Positions 1 to 9,953 of a stretch of DNA of 64,000 nt are shown here, piece by piece; position 1 is the first letter of the stretch, and each line of letters begins with the position of its first letter. The position numbers and the translations under genes are program-made. This stretch comes from Buddleja alternifolia (Eukaryota; Streptophyta; Magnoliopsida; Lamiales; Scrophulariaceae). The stretch covers positions 22,577,022 through 22,641,021 of the forward strand of contig CM033399.1 in the NCBI GenBank assembly GCA_019426215.1. The letters run 5' to 3'. Below the pieces are notes generated by a model. The model made no database searches. It was not told the origin of the DNA and was given only the letters and a program-made list of their open reading frames with translations.

Positions 1-585
1 GAACGTAAGCGTGTGCAACTTTCAATAAAGTAGGCCAAAAAAACTTGCTTGCAGAACCTTGGCAGCAGTCTTTGATGGGCTAAAGTGGCCGCCGATCAAC
101 ATGTCTTGGTAATGAGCCAAGACAGAGGCCATTTCCTCCTCCGGTACACAACGCCTGATAATTCCCTCTACACCAATTTTAAACAAGTAGGGCTCTTCCC
201 ATAGATAGTGCCAAGCATCTTTTACAAACTTCTTTCTTTGGTGAAAGGTTAAATCAGGGGGTAAAATTCCAGCAACTATATAGTTAGCATAATCAGCATA
301 CCAAGGGATTTAAATAGAAGAAAGAGCAAAAAGTTGCTCATCAGGAAATTCATCTCTTATTGGGGTTTCATCCATTTTTTTATCCACTAACTCTAGTCTA
401 GAGAGGTGATCAGCTACTACATTTTCAGATTCTTTTTTATCTTTTATTTCTAAGTCAAACTCTTGTAGTAATAAGATCCACCTAAGTAGTCTAGGTTTTA
501 CATCTTTTTTAGCAAGCAAGTATTTCAAGGCCAAGTGATCAGTGTATACTATGCACAATATAGGAGCGAAATTTGTCAAAAGCAA
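1..585 (-). pseudogene. pol: RNase H C-terminal part and start of integrase, Athila-type pol
   Basis: The frame from 585 begins in RNase H ([12 protein letters not shown], then [10 protein letters not shown]). It reads to a stop at 310-312, and the reading continues in the same frame as IPWYADYANYIVAG, the usual Athila link between RNase H and the integrase zinc-binding domain. Near the window start the translation reads through an integrase HHCC-type region (MLIGGHFSPSKTAARVLQ). The catalytic core of integrase would lie outside the window. One in-frame stop and one upstream frameshift mark it as inactive. Confidence 0.75.
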
Positions 586-1963
586 AAATCACAGCTAAGA
601 GCTCTTTTTCAGTCGTAGCATAATTGAGTTGTGCTTCATTTAAGGTATGACTAGCATAGTAAATAGTATGAAAGATTTTACCCTTCTTTTGACCCAGTAC
701 GGCACCTGCGGCAGTGTCGCTCACATCACACATCAACTCAAATGGCAGATTCCAATCTGGGGCGGACATCACAGGTACTGATATCAATTTCTCCTTCAGG
801 GTGAGGAAGGCCTGCATGCATGCATCATTAAAGTCAAACACTGCATCTTTCATGGTCAAGTTAGACAGGGGGTTAGCAATTTTAGAAAAATTAGAAATAA
901 AATGCCTGTAAAACCCGGCATGTCCCAAAAAGCTTCTCACGGCTTTGACCATGGTTGGTGGCGGAAGATTGGCTATCACTTCGATTTTTGCTCTATCCAC
1001 CTCAATCCCCTTTTGGGAGATCTTATAACCCAGAACGATTCCCTCTTGTACCATGAAGTGGTAATTTTTCCAATTGAAGACTAGATCAGTCTCCTCACAC
1101 CTCTGCAAAACCAGGGTTAGATTGTGCAAACATCTATCATACGTAGAGCTAAACACGAAAAAATCATCCATGAAGATTTCAAGAAATTGCTCGACCATGT
1201 CAGGAAATATAGCCATCATGCATCTTTGAAAAGTAACAGGAGCATTACATAAGCCAAAGGGCATCCGCCTATAAGCAAAAGTGCTATAAGGACAAGTGAA
1301 AGTAGTTTTCTCTTGATCCTCGAGTGCAATGGCAATTTGATTATAGACGGAGTACCCATCCAAAAAATAATATTATTCATTCTCGGCTAATCTTTCTAAC
1401 ATTTGATCGACAAAGGGAAGGGGGAAGTGGTCTTTTTGGGTATATTCATTCAATTTTCGGTAGTCTATGCAAACCCTAAAACCAGTGACAATTCTATATT
1501 GAATTAACTCATTATTGTCATTACGAATTACTGTCGTACCTCCCTTCTTGGGCACTGCCTGAGTTGGACTTACCCATGGGCTATCAGAGATGGGGAAGAT
1601 AATGCTGGCATCGAGTAGCTTGATTACCTCTTTCTTCACCACTTCTTCAATATGAGGATTAGACCTCCTTTTTGGTTATATGGTGGGCTTTAAGCCTTCT
1701 TCCATTAAAATCTTGTGCATGCAGATGGCTGGGCTAATCCCCTCGATGTCAGCAATCTTCCATCTAAAGGCCTTTTTGTGATCTCTCAATACCTCCAGTA
1801 ACCTTGCTTCTTGTTTCTCTGTAAGAGAAGAAGAAATGATGAGTGGCAAGATTTCATTATCATTTAAATAAATATATTTAATATGAGAAGGTAAAGGTTT
1901 TAGGTCAAGAGTTGGTGGCTCTTCGATGGATGGTTTGGAGTGGCTAGACAGTGGCCCATCCAA
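539..1963 (-). pseudogene. pol: Reverse transcriptase and RNase H N-terminal part, Athila-type pol
   Basis: Three open pieces in the same frame, separated by single stops at 1676-1678 and 1373-1375. They read in order: a pre-RT linker (1963-1676), the RT N-terminus with VPKKGG and the YRKLNEYT motif (1642-1373), and the RT core (1363-539). The core has the TFQRCM motif and the catalytic box IFMDDFFVF, followed by the thumb and start of RNase H (YASHTLNEAQLNY). A frameshift near 560-600 passes into the next RNase H piece. This enzyme copies element RNA into DNA in the virus-like particle. The stops show the copy is dead. Confidence 0.85.
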
Positions 1964-2023
1964 CTTCTCATATTTCTTTATGGGGAATTGTGCTTACCTC
2001 TCTAAGCTCTGAACAGCAGCTAG

Positions 2024-3052
2024 TTATCTATCACTGGCTGACTCAACATCCGTGGAGTTCATTACGCATACCTCAAGTGGATCATCATAGATGTTTTCCT
2101 GAAAGTGCTCAATAATCAAAGGATTAAAGGCATCTATTCTTAAACATGACGCATCATCACCCACATGCTTCATAACCTTGTATACGTCAAAAGTAACTCT
2201 CTCCTTACCCACATTCAAAGTTAACTTACCATTTGCTACGTCGATCATAGCTTTACCTGTGGCTAGGAAAGGTCTTCCTAGGATGAGAGGAACTTTAACA
2301 TCTCCTTCCATCTCTAGAACCACGAAGTCCACCGGGAAGTAAAACTTGTCAACTTGCATGATTACATCCTCTATGATTCCCTTTGGGTGTTTGATTGATT
2401 GATCTTCAAGTTGGAGGCTCATCGAGGTTGGCTTTGGATTTCCCAAACCCAATTTTCGGAACAACGAGTAAGGAAGAAGATTTATGCAGGCGCCCGAGTC
2501 ACATAGCACTCTGTCAAATTTGAGTTGCCCAATTGTGCAGGGGATTGTGAGGCTCCCCGAATCCTTGAGTTTCTGTGGCAACTTGTTCAACACTACTACT
2601 GAGCATGCTTCAGTCAAGCACACCGTTCCATTGCCTTCCCATTTCTGCTTATTCGAGAGAATATCCTTGAAGAACTTGATGTAATTGGGCATCTGCAAAA
2701 TCGTATCAATAAAAGGAATATTAATTCGAATTTCTCGAAGAATTTCTAAAATACTAAAAAAACTCTTATCCATGTCTTTTTTATTCTTTTTATGTACTAG
2801 GGGAAAGAGGAGACGTATTTCAACAGGATTAGACGAAGGAGGAGTCAAAGTTTCAGAAGGGGCCCTGTCTACCTCTGACGTTCGAACGTTGTCTTTCCTA
2901 ACGTTCGAACGTTGACCGGTCAACGCCTGAACGTCAGGATGGTCACGTTCGAACGTTGGATGCAACGTATCCAATTTTTCAAAATTTTCCAACGTTCGAA
3001 CGTTGTCCTCTTCACGTTCGGACTTTAGGTGCCAGGAGGGTCCATTTTTCAC
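2024..3052 (-). pseudogene. pro: Aspartic protease region of the Athila-type element
   Basis: A 342-codon frame. The retropepsin active site reads LCDSGACINLLP at roughly residues 180-195, and the second conserved loop reads ILGRPFLATGKAMID about 75 residues later, as in plant Gypsy proteases that process Gag-Pol. The N-terminal 70 residues are encoded by the palindrome-rich tract at 2878-3023 and contain repeated NVRT/FER units that look like translated repeat DNA rather than a domain. The frame ends at 2024. Two in-frame stops separate it from the next pol segment in the same frame. Confidence 0.8.
2878..3023. repeat. Cluster of CG-containing palindromes in the gag-protease spacer
   Basis: The 14-base palindrome AACGTTCGAACGTT or a 13-base form of it occurs at 2878-2890, 2900-2913, 2945-2957 and 2991-3004, with a partial copy at 3014-3023. 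Between them are another perfect palindrome GTTGACCGGTCAAC (2911-2924) and an inverted repeat CCTGA...TCAGG (2926-2938). The surrounding coding DNA is not repetitive. The same 14-mer recurs in the LTR of this element. Confidence 0.9.
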
Positions 3053-3533
3053 TTCTTTTCCACTCCTGAGAGCTGAGAGTAATAGCTTGGCACTGCTCTT
3101 TTAAGTTTTTCTTTGTATCGCTCAGCAGTGTGCCAGGTGTTCTTCCACCCGCATTAGTTGACAATTGCCCAAGTTGATGCTGCATCTCTCTCATACTCAT
3201 GGAAACATCCTTCAGCATCAACCAGATCTCGGCGAATGATTCGTCCAATTTTTGCATATGATCATTCAATCTTTCTTCGACAGTAGGAGGTCTCTGAGCT
3301 TAACCTTGTGGTCTAAAATTTCCAGGCCTTTGAGGTTGAGTATTGTTGAATGGAGGCCTTGGTGTTTGGTAGATGCCCGGTTGTGCATTCTGTGCCAAAT
3401 TTAGCCTTTTCGGAAAGTTCTCAGGTATGTGGAAGTTTAGTTGAGATCTATTTGAATTTTCGACGTAATTTACATCGCCAACCGCGGGCTCTTCTTCGAC
3501 CTCTTCTTCTAGCTCTTGAACATTGGCAACCCG
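3012..3533 (-). pseudogene. gag C-terminal spacer region, degraded
   Basis: The continuation of gag toward protease. An acidic stretch at about 3529-3480 is followed by a Pro/Gln-rich segment and an in-frame stop near 3300. A second open piece (3269-3012) contains a predicted coiled-coil-like stretch (DHMQKLDESFAEIWLML) and then SDTKKNLKEQ, AITL, a sequence characteristic of Athila just upstream of protease. A frameshift around 3050 is needed to pass into the protease frame. No CCHC zinc knuckle is visible. Confidence is high for identity and low for exact boundaries. Confidence 0.65.
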
Positions 3534-4400
3534 TCAGGTTTGGGAAAGGATCTCATCAGCATCTTCAAGGTAAAGTTCATCCTCCCGTGCCATCTGCTCG
3601 AGCTTTGCCCATACTGTTCCGCTATAAAGACCCAAAAGATCACCACCGGCTCCCGCATTAAGTCGGTGTTGAATTCGAGATTGGACTCTATTGTAGAAGT
3701 GTAGCACTCTCTCATCCCGTGTGTAGTGGTGTTCGGGGCATTTCCGAAGTAGACCTTTGTATCTTGCCCAAGTTGAAGCCAACGACTCATCCCGTTTTTG
3801 CTTAAATACTTTAATCTCACTCCTTAGCTCATTAATCCTTGATGGAGGAAAGAACTTGTTGAGAAACTCCTCGACTAGATCGCCCCACGTTTTAATTGAT
3901 TGTGGGGGTAACGATTTGTACCATAGGGTCCCCTTATCCTTCAAAGAGAAGTGGAATAGCCTGAGGCGAATTGCATCCAAATCTCGTGGGTGGAATTGCA
4001 TGGTAAGTAGCACATTCTCGAAGTGCTCCAGATGGTCATGAGGTGAGTCACTCGGGTCACCATAAAATGGTTCAGCCTGAACCATGGTGAACATGTGAGA
4101 CGGAATGTGAAAGTTTGGTGTAGCAAAATTTGGAAGAATCACTGGTCCTGGTGTAGTATGCACACAGGGCGGCTGATTACCACGAACCGATGGAGGTGGT
4201 GCTGGTTGCATAGCTTGAAACAAATTTAGCAACCATTCCCTGTTCTCTGGGAGATCCATATCAGAAAATGGTCCAGCCATAGCTCGATTTCTCTGGTTTG
4301 CATGAAACGTACGCTCTATCTTGGGATCAAATTCCTCTAAAACCTCTCCCGAGGCTCGGGTCATTCCCCAAAAGATCAACCTACTCGAAAAGAGAAGCAA
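3534..4400 (-). pseudogene. gag: gag polyprotein (N-terminal part) of the Athila-type element
   Basis: A 288-codon frame encoding the capsid-like Gag. A likely start is an internal Met at about 4364, because the first twelve residues are hydrophobic and unlike Gag. Residues around 115-250 form the retrotransposon gag domain, with an FFPPSRINELR segment, a run of basic and acidic residues, and an AGAGGDLL stretch matching the AAAGG block common in this lineage. It should form virus-like particles in the cytoplasm. The frame stops at 3534, after which the same reading continues (VANVQELEEE...) toward the spacer, so the stop is a decay mutation. It follows the LTR and primer site and precedes protease. 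Confidence 0.8.
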
Positions 4401-4530
4401 ACCACAGAAATTTAAAGCTAGAAAATAACAAAAACAATAAAATAAATAATAAAAAATAATAATAATAATAATAAAAGAAATTTAAAGCTAGAAATTGCAA
4501 TAAAAACTTAAACTAAAATAAAATAAGTCC

Positions 4531-4545
4531 TCGGCAACGGCGCCA
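4531..4545 (-). other. Primer binding site, Athila-type element
   Basis: The minus strand reads TGGCGCCGTTGCCGA a few bases after the LTR end. TGGCGCC is complementary to a tRNA 3' end. This longer form is the usual plant Athila/Tat primer site, commonly assigned to tRNA-Asp, though I did not align it to a tRNA. Confidence 0.75.
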
Positions 4546-4551
4546 AAAACT

Positions 4552-5931
4552 TGACACGAGAAATCCTTACATGTATTAAACAACAAGTGAACTGTTCGTG
4601 TGCAATAATAAAATGGATTTTTAAGTCTGGGATATCGAACCCACAAAGACTCGTATTTTAGATTGACAGATTTTAAAGCAATTGATATTAAATTAAATTA
4701 AATTATCACGATTGTATCACAAATTAAAGAAAAATTGAAAACAAGACTTGACAATGAGATTGAGATTCTTATGAGATAAAATAACTAAGGCACATGTTTC
4801 AACAGTATTTACTCATTAATATATTTAAATTATTCTTCGAATTATTAGACTAATATTGCTTTGGTGAAAATTCCTTTATTAACTACCACCCAATGTCTCG
4901 GCTGTAATAATCCTATGACTAATTGACGGTTCTTTAAATATGTCTATCCGAGCATCTAATCAACAACCATGCATTTACGTTCTAGAATTTCCCCGGATAA
5001 ATCTGGCTAACAGCACCCGGGAATCTCTACCTATCTCCAGGGGCAATTCCACTATTTTTTCCGGATGATGTGTTAATTGCTTTGAACCCTAACCTATATT
5101 CTCTGGAATGAATAGACTTGGCAAATTAGCAATAATATGGTGATCAGGCATATGATTGGAATAAGAGCACTAAATTAACACAGAAAGCAATAATAGAATT
5201 AATACGAACAATTACATCATATATATAAACTCATAAATTCGGCCTTCACATGGCCTAGTTAAAGGAAAATTAGTTAATATTCGTAATTGGAAAAGCAATC
5301 AAAAACATAGAATTATTCATAGACAAATAATCTAGCACTAAAAATCTCCCTACTACGAATTGATGAATTGATGCAGAATCGTCGTTCTCTTCGTCTTGCT
5401 TGTCTCGTTGCTCAAAAGTCTCTTCCAATGCTAAAATTTTTGAAGCCTTTTGCTGTTATAAGAGGAGGTATTTATAGAAGAGAATCCCCAAGTCTTCTAG
5501 TTGAATTAGGCATCAAAACTTGCCAAAAATCGTCCGGTTGACCTCAACGTTCGAACGTGGTGATGTGGCATAAATTTTTTGACTGGGCTAACGTTCGAAC
5601 GTTGGAAATCTCACGTCCGAACGTTAGCTACAGTAGAAATTGGGCTTCTGTGCAGAGATATTGTTTAGTTCGTGACTTTCACCGCAGATCCCCACTTTAG
5701 ATTATTCAAGCTGCAACATGAAGCTAAGACATAGTTCTACAACTTTGTAGATGAAACATTTGTCCAATTCAGTCTCTAAGTACTCATAAATTCTACTTTT
5801 TATCCAGTTTTCCTCAATTGCAATGATTTTTCACCTTTACTCAATAAGCACACAAATTAAACGCATATGTGGCATAAATCATGCATAAACCAATGTAAAC
5901 AAAGACCAATGAATTGCCTGATCGGTCAACA
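4552..5931 (-). repeat. 5' LTR of the Athila-type element
   Basis: On the minus strand it begins TGTTGACCGATC and ends CTCGTGTCA, immediately before the primer binding site, giving about 1.38 kb with TG...CA ends. A TATAAATA box lies on the minus strand at 5476-5469. Three copies of the palindrome AACGTTCGAACGTT or close variants lie at 5546-5625. The inner end is firmly placed by the primer site. The outer end (5931) is inferred from the TG start only, as no second LTR is available to compare. Confidence 0.72.
5546..5625. repeat. Same palindrome cluster inside the Athila-type LTR
   Basis: Copies at 5546-5558, 5590-5603 and a one-base variant at 5613-5625, about 300-385 bases from the 5' (high-coordinate) LTR end. 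They lie 70-155 bases upstream of the minus-strand TATAAATA box at 5476-5469. CpG dinucleotides are rare in the flanks, so the cluster stands out. Confidence 0.88.
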
Positions 5932-6540
5932 CCCTACCGTCTATCGGGCCATATATATGATCACTCAATTGCTGTGCCATCCTACATTAAAATAAAATAA
6001 AAAGTTATTTTCAATTAAAACGATACTTGAGATAATTAGAATAATACAAATTAATATTTCATAAATTCAAACACATACATCACAGAAATAATTTTATATG
6101 GAAAAATTAAACGATACATCTATAATTTGAAATTATACCTAAAAATTCTTGATTATACCTACTAATTGGAAATTATACACACCAATTCAAAATTATACCT
6201 ACAATATGAAAATTATACATAAAAATTAGAGTTTATACCTAAAAATTAAAGATTGTAGATTAAAAAAATTGATATTCAACATACTAATTAAAAATTATAC
6301 CTAAAATTGATATGTCCTAAACCCTAAATTATACCCAAAAAAATTAAGATTATAACTAATAATTCGAGATTATATTTAAAAATTCAAAAGTAAACCTACT
6401 ATTTCAAGATTATAGCTACCAATTCAAGAATAACATGATAATTCAAAATTAGAGCTAAAAAATCAAAAATATACAAATGATATCAAAATTATACCAACAA
6501 TTCGAAATTATAGCTAAAATATCAAAATTATACAAACAAT
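5932..6540. repeat. AT-rich intergenic DNA with degenerate short tandem units
   Basis: No gene is seen. From about 6110 the sequence is a run of imperfect units of roughly 20 bases of the type AATTATACCTAAAAATT, diverging gradually to the right. This looks like an old minisatellite. Confidence 0.6.
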
Positions 6541-6890
6541 TCAAAATTAAATTACAAAATTCCACAAATTTAAACCCTAAATTGATAAATTCCACAAAAA
6601 TTCGCAATTACACCGAAACCCTAAATTCGAAATTACACTACAAAATTCCATAAATTGAAACCCTAAGTTGATAAATTCCACAAAACAATCGAAATTACAA
6701 TTTACACCTAAATCGAAATTACACTACAAAATTCCACAAATTCAAACCCTAAGTTGATAAATTGCACAGAAAAATCAAAATTACAATTTACACCTAAACC
6801 CCAAATTCGAAATTACACTACAAAATTCCACAAAGTTAAACTCTAAATTGATAAATTACAAAAATTTAAAACCTAAATTGATAAATTCCA
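6541..6890. repeat. Tandem repeat of about 95-100 bases with AAACCCTAA-like cores
   Basis: Four to five imperfect units, each containing ACAAAATTCCA, then CAAACCCTAAGTTGATAAATT and CGAAATTACA. The embedded AAACCCTAA resembles the plant telomere unit, but only one per unit is present, so it is not a telomeric array. Confidence 0.7.
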
Positions 6891-7065
6891 CAAAAATTCA
6901 AAAAAGTAATGGCTTCTACAAATTTTATAAACCAATAATATATAAGATTTATCTTGTATGGTTGAGGATGATGAAGAAAATGAAGATGAAAAATAAGATG
7001 AAGAAGAAAGGAGAGAAGAGAGGAAGAAGAAAATGAAGATGAAAAACGGGGGGCTGGGCTGTTTT

Positions 7066-7258
7066 GCCATTCTGCGTTCGGGCAGGCGGAATGGGCAACG
7101 TTCAGTGGAATGAGCTTTTATCAAAAGAAATTTTTTTAATGCCCATTCGGCTCTCGGGCAGAGCGGAATAGGCAGATAATTTAAAAAAAAAATTAGTTAC
7201 ATTCCGCACTCAGGTAGCGCGGAATCAGCCCGATTCCGCACTGCCCGAGCGCGGAATG
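7066..7258. repeat. Four copies of a CG-rich motif with ATTCCGC...GCGGAAT ends
   Basis: Copies begin at about 7069, 7144, 7202 and 7233. Each has inverted ends (ATTCCGC or a one-base variant, and GCGGAAT) around a core of 9-12 bases. The core reads TCGGGCAG in the first two copies and its reverse complement CTGCCCGA in the fourth. The DNA around it is strongly AT-rich. No recognised element contains it. Confidence 0.8.
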
Positions 7259-7690
7259 TGCAATTTCTGATGAATAATTTAACTTGAATTATTTAAGTAA
7301 TTTTTATTTATAATTGTATTATTTATTAAAATTTCCCATTATTTCTATAAGAATTCTTCATATTACAGCCCGAAATATTCTATATATATATACTTATATA
7401 TTAAATATAATCATGATAAATATTAAATATATCATTATTTAGACATATATAATACTATAAGATATTAAATTATATATATTAATAAATAAATAAATATAAT
7501 TTTTTATTCAGGCTCGCGAGCCTTAAAACATGCATTTTTGGACTTGAGCTCGAATTTTTCAAGGCCTGATTCGAGCTATTTTCGAGCCGCTTAGCTCGTT
7601 GGTCAACCATACTTGGGGGAACATACATGAAAATAAAAAATATCCTCGATTAAATATTTGAAGTCGGGGGGAGGGAGCCCCCAAGGCCCT
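7259..7690. other. AT-rich intergenic DNA, nothing recognised
   Basis: Mostly A/T runs, with a short GAGCTCG/CTCGCGAG-rich stretch at 7510-7605 of the kind often left by plant DNA transposons. No gene or clear repeat boundary is visible. Confidence 0.5.
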
Positions 7691-7699
7691 CCTTGGATT

Positions 7700-7893
7700 C
7701 GTCGCCATTAACTCCATGCCAACCAAGTTCTCTCATGATTCTTCCCAACAACTTCAACACTTAACACTCCCTACTCCAACAACAAAGCCCCATAAAACTT
7801 AATTATTGGGCGCCCTAAAGAGGGTTCAATCCACATCTCTGGCAGAGATGATCGAATAGAAGCTGGTTAGGGAATATTAGCAATCTGAAAGGC
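7700..7893 (-). pseudogene. Unidentified host-like gene remnant, downstream exon
   Basis: The minus strand reads ...PASIRSSLPEMWIEPSLG..., then RPIIKFYGALLLE and VLSVEVVGKNHERTWLAWS, interrupted by two stops. The composition and residue pattern look like real protein-coding sequence, not a transposon. A good 3' splice-site sequence (CCTTTCAG) lies just before it at 7892-7885, so it may be an exon. I do not recognise the family. It appears to be the continuation of the piece at 8934-9411, beyond the hAT-like insertion. Confidence 0.4.
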
Positions 7894-7902
7894 GTTCAAA
7901 AT

Positions 7903-8933
7903 TAGGCCTGTGAATTGAGTGGATTTTACTAAGATCCAGACTCAGATCCAAACAATGAATCTAAACTTCCGAAAATTTTGGGTCCAAATTTAAAGCCGAC
8001 CCACATAGACTCATGGGTTTGGGCTTAGACCCAGGATCAATATGTTTTTTTTAATTAGTATTTTAGTGTTTTATAATTAAGGATGTTAATATGTATGTCT
8101 AATTATATTTACGCTAATTTGTCTAATAAATATATATCTTTTATTAAATAATTCATGAATTTTTTAGAAACAATATAAAATATGTTTCTATTCTTTCTTA
8201 GATGTATACAATTTAATTAAATATTAATCCAAAATATCACTTATTAAAAAAAACCGTTTTGAATATTAAAATATGCTAAACATAACAATTATATTAGATA
8301 TAGTGTGTGTGGTGTGTGTGTATATATATTATATTAAATTTGAAAATTAAAGAACGAAGGAGATGGCGATGTAAGAGATGGGAGGAGAAGGGAAGGATGA
8401 CAGAGAATAGAAGAGTATGTAGTGGCGGTGACAAATGAGGATGCGAATGGGTGGTGCCAGCGGCGCGATCGCGGTAGTTGTCCAGGTAGATGCATTGGTG
8501 GGGTCCAGGGAAAATGAGGGAGAGGCGGTGGTGAAGGGAAAGGAGGAAGGAGCGGTGACAATGAGAAATGAGGGATGATGGTAGATCTAGACGGGGCAGC
8601 TGAGGGTCAGATGAGGAGGATGTAGGCTAACGTGCAAATGGAAGGACAATGAAGCGGCGACGGTTACGATGGGAAGGATAATGGTAGCAGTGGTGGCAGA
8701 ATGTGGGAAAAATTGTGTGAGATAATTGAAGGGGGGAGGCGGATATGAGTGATGGTAGATATTAGGGTTTAGTATGAGGGTTGGAGATATATATGAATTG
8801 TTTGGGGCTTTGGGCCAAAGTTCAATATTTTGAGTCTGATTTTAGGTTTAGATTTATGTTTGGGTTTGGGGTCTAGACCTATACTAAATATTTGAGTCTG
8901 AATTTGTGTAAGACCCGCCCATTGATGTGCCTA
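7903..8933. mobile_element. hAT-like non-autonomous DNA element
   Basis: Inverted ends: the left end TAGGCCTGTGAATTGAGTGG pairs with the reverse complement of the right end, TAGGCACATCAATGGGCGGG, and similarity continues inward (CAGACTCA, then a run of CCAAAC-type words). TAGG...CAAT ends are typical of plant hAT elements. Flanks TTCAAAAT and GTTCTGAT share the frame GTTC with 5 of 8 matches, so any 8-base duplication is degenerate. The interior (8350-8760) is G-rich and GC-richer than the surroundings, with no transposase frame. A TG/TA microsatellite lies at 8302-8330. Confidence 0.62.
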
Positions 8934-9411
8934 GTTCTGATTGAACCACATATACCAGCATAAGAGCAAAAAAAGAGTTATATTGCACATAGTCCAATCT
9001 ATTGTATAACTTTTGACCATGAACCAATAATATCCCGAAGGAGAAAATGGCACAAACTTGCGAGCATATGTACACAAGAGCAAGACATGCATCACATCTT
9101 CATTTGGTTCGAGATAAATAAGACGCTCACTGAATACTTGGAGACGCATGTGAAGTAGATTTGATCTGTTGGTATCACATTAACACATGCCTTGCATGCA
9201 ACAGAAAACTCGGACATTTGGAGATACTAATTCCCAAGGCCCTTCAATCGACATAGGTATCCGAATAGGCAGCTCCATATTGTCACATTTTCTCAAGTTT
9301 CGATCAGGTTGATATGCACTTTGAACTGCAAATATAGTCGAGAAAAGAGGAATATATATGCAATGGGCATTAGCAAAAATCTCGTTGATAGATGTGAAAT
9401 CCATATACTTA
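8934..9411 (-). pseudogene. Unidentified host-like gene remnant, upstream exon
   Basis: The minus strand reads from 9408 as YMDFTSINEIFANAHC, then IYIPLFSTIFAVQSAYQ, MELPIRIPMSIEGPWELV, VFCCMQGMC, one stop, then SERLIYLEPNEDV and PFSPSGYYWF. About 170 codons stay in one frame with a single stop, the residue use is protein-like, and no transposon family matches. It is cut on one side by the Tat-type Gypsy insertion at 9413 and on the other by the hAT-like element at 8933. Not identified. It could be a decayed host gene or a fragment carried by a transposon. Confidence 0.45.
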
Positions 9412-9413
9412 TG

Positions 9414-9912
9414 TGATGTGCGCCAAAAATGTCTAGGGGCACTATGGTAATTAATCGACACCAGGCTCGGGTCGGGGCGCCACCCGTGGGTATAAATCCG
9501 CGGGTGACATACTAATCAAGCCCAAAAGGGCTGACGACCCATTAAGAGTACCTGGGCTAGTTTATTAGTCTAAGGGTTATATTATTAAGCCTGATGAGTT
9601 GTTGATAAAGCTAAGTCCACTGACCATAGCCCACTATCAGCTCTCTATAAATATCTTAGAGGAGCTGGGAAAGGCTCATTATCTACGCCCTTCAGATAAA
9701 TTCACTGGCAAGAACCGAGAGTAAAACCAATATAGAACTACGAATTGACTTAATCCCACATACGTAAGGCATGTAGGAAGCTCCCCTAAACAACGAATGC
9801 AGTATATACATTCATCAACCCCCAACCTAGTTTGTCGTGCGTTGGATCGATTCCACCATCCCACGTGGTCAAACACGTGACATTCAACAACTGACGATTT
9901 TTACCATCATCA
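9414..9912 (+). repeat. 5' LTR of the Tat-type element
   Basis: 499 bases, TG...CA, closely matching 31225-31708. A TATAAATA box lies at 9645-9652. The start is fixed by the TTATG duplication just outside, the end by the primer site that follows. Confidence 0.92.
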
Positions 9913-9915
9913 GAT

Positions 9916-9930
9916 TGGCGCCGTCTGTAG
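9916..9930 (+). other. Primer binding site of the Tat-type element
   Basis: TGGCGCCGTCTGTAG three bases after the LTR end. This is the common form in plant Tat-like Gypsy elements. Confidence 0.75.
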
Positions 9931-9953
9931 AAAAAGCGCTCCAGCCACTGAAT

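Larger units (their letters stand above)
1..5931 (-). mobile_element. Athila-type Ty3/Gypsy retrotransposon, 5' LTR through start of integrase
   Basis: A minus-strand LTR retrotransposon whose 3' part lies beyond the left window edge. In its own direction it reads 5' LTR (5931 to 4552), primer binding site, gag, aspartic protease, reverse transcriptase, RNase H and the beginning of integrase. The gag style, the long spacer between gag and protease, the FMDD reverse transcriptase box and the TGGCGCCGTTGCC primer site are typical of the Athila lineage (established knowledge). The coding region has several in-frame stops and at least two frameshifts, so this copy cannot make a complete polyprotein. 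The target-site duplication cannot be checked because the other LTR is outside the window. Confidence 0.9.

Noticed and set aside
3350..4041. Plus-strand frames over the Athila gag
   Set aside because: Antisense shadows of gag. No family resemblance of their own.
6541..6890. Interstitial telomere array
   Set aside because: Only one AAACCCTAA per 95-100 base unit, not a head-to-tail telomere repeat.
6848..7036. Lys-rich plus-strand frame of 62 codons
   Set aside because: AT-rich tandem repeat and GAA/GAT simple sequence, no domain.
8334..8561. Minus-strand Pro/Ser-rich frame of 75 codons
   Set aside because: Lies in the G-rich interior of the hAT-like element, low complexity, no domain.
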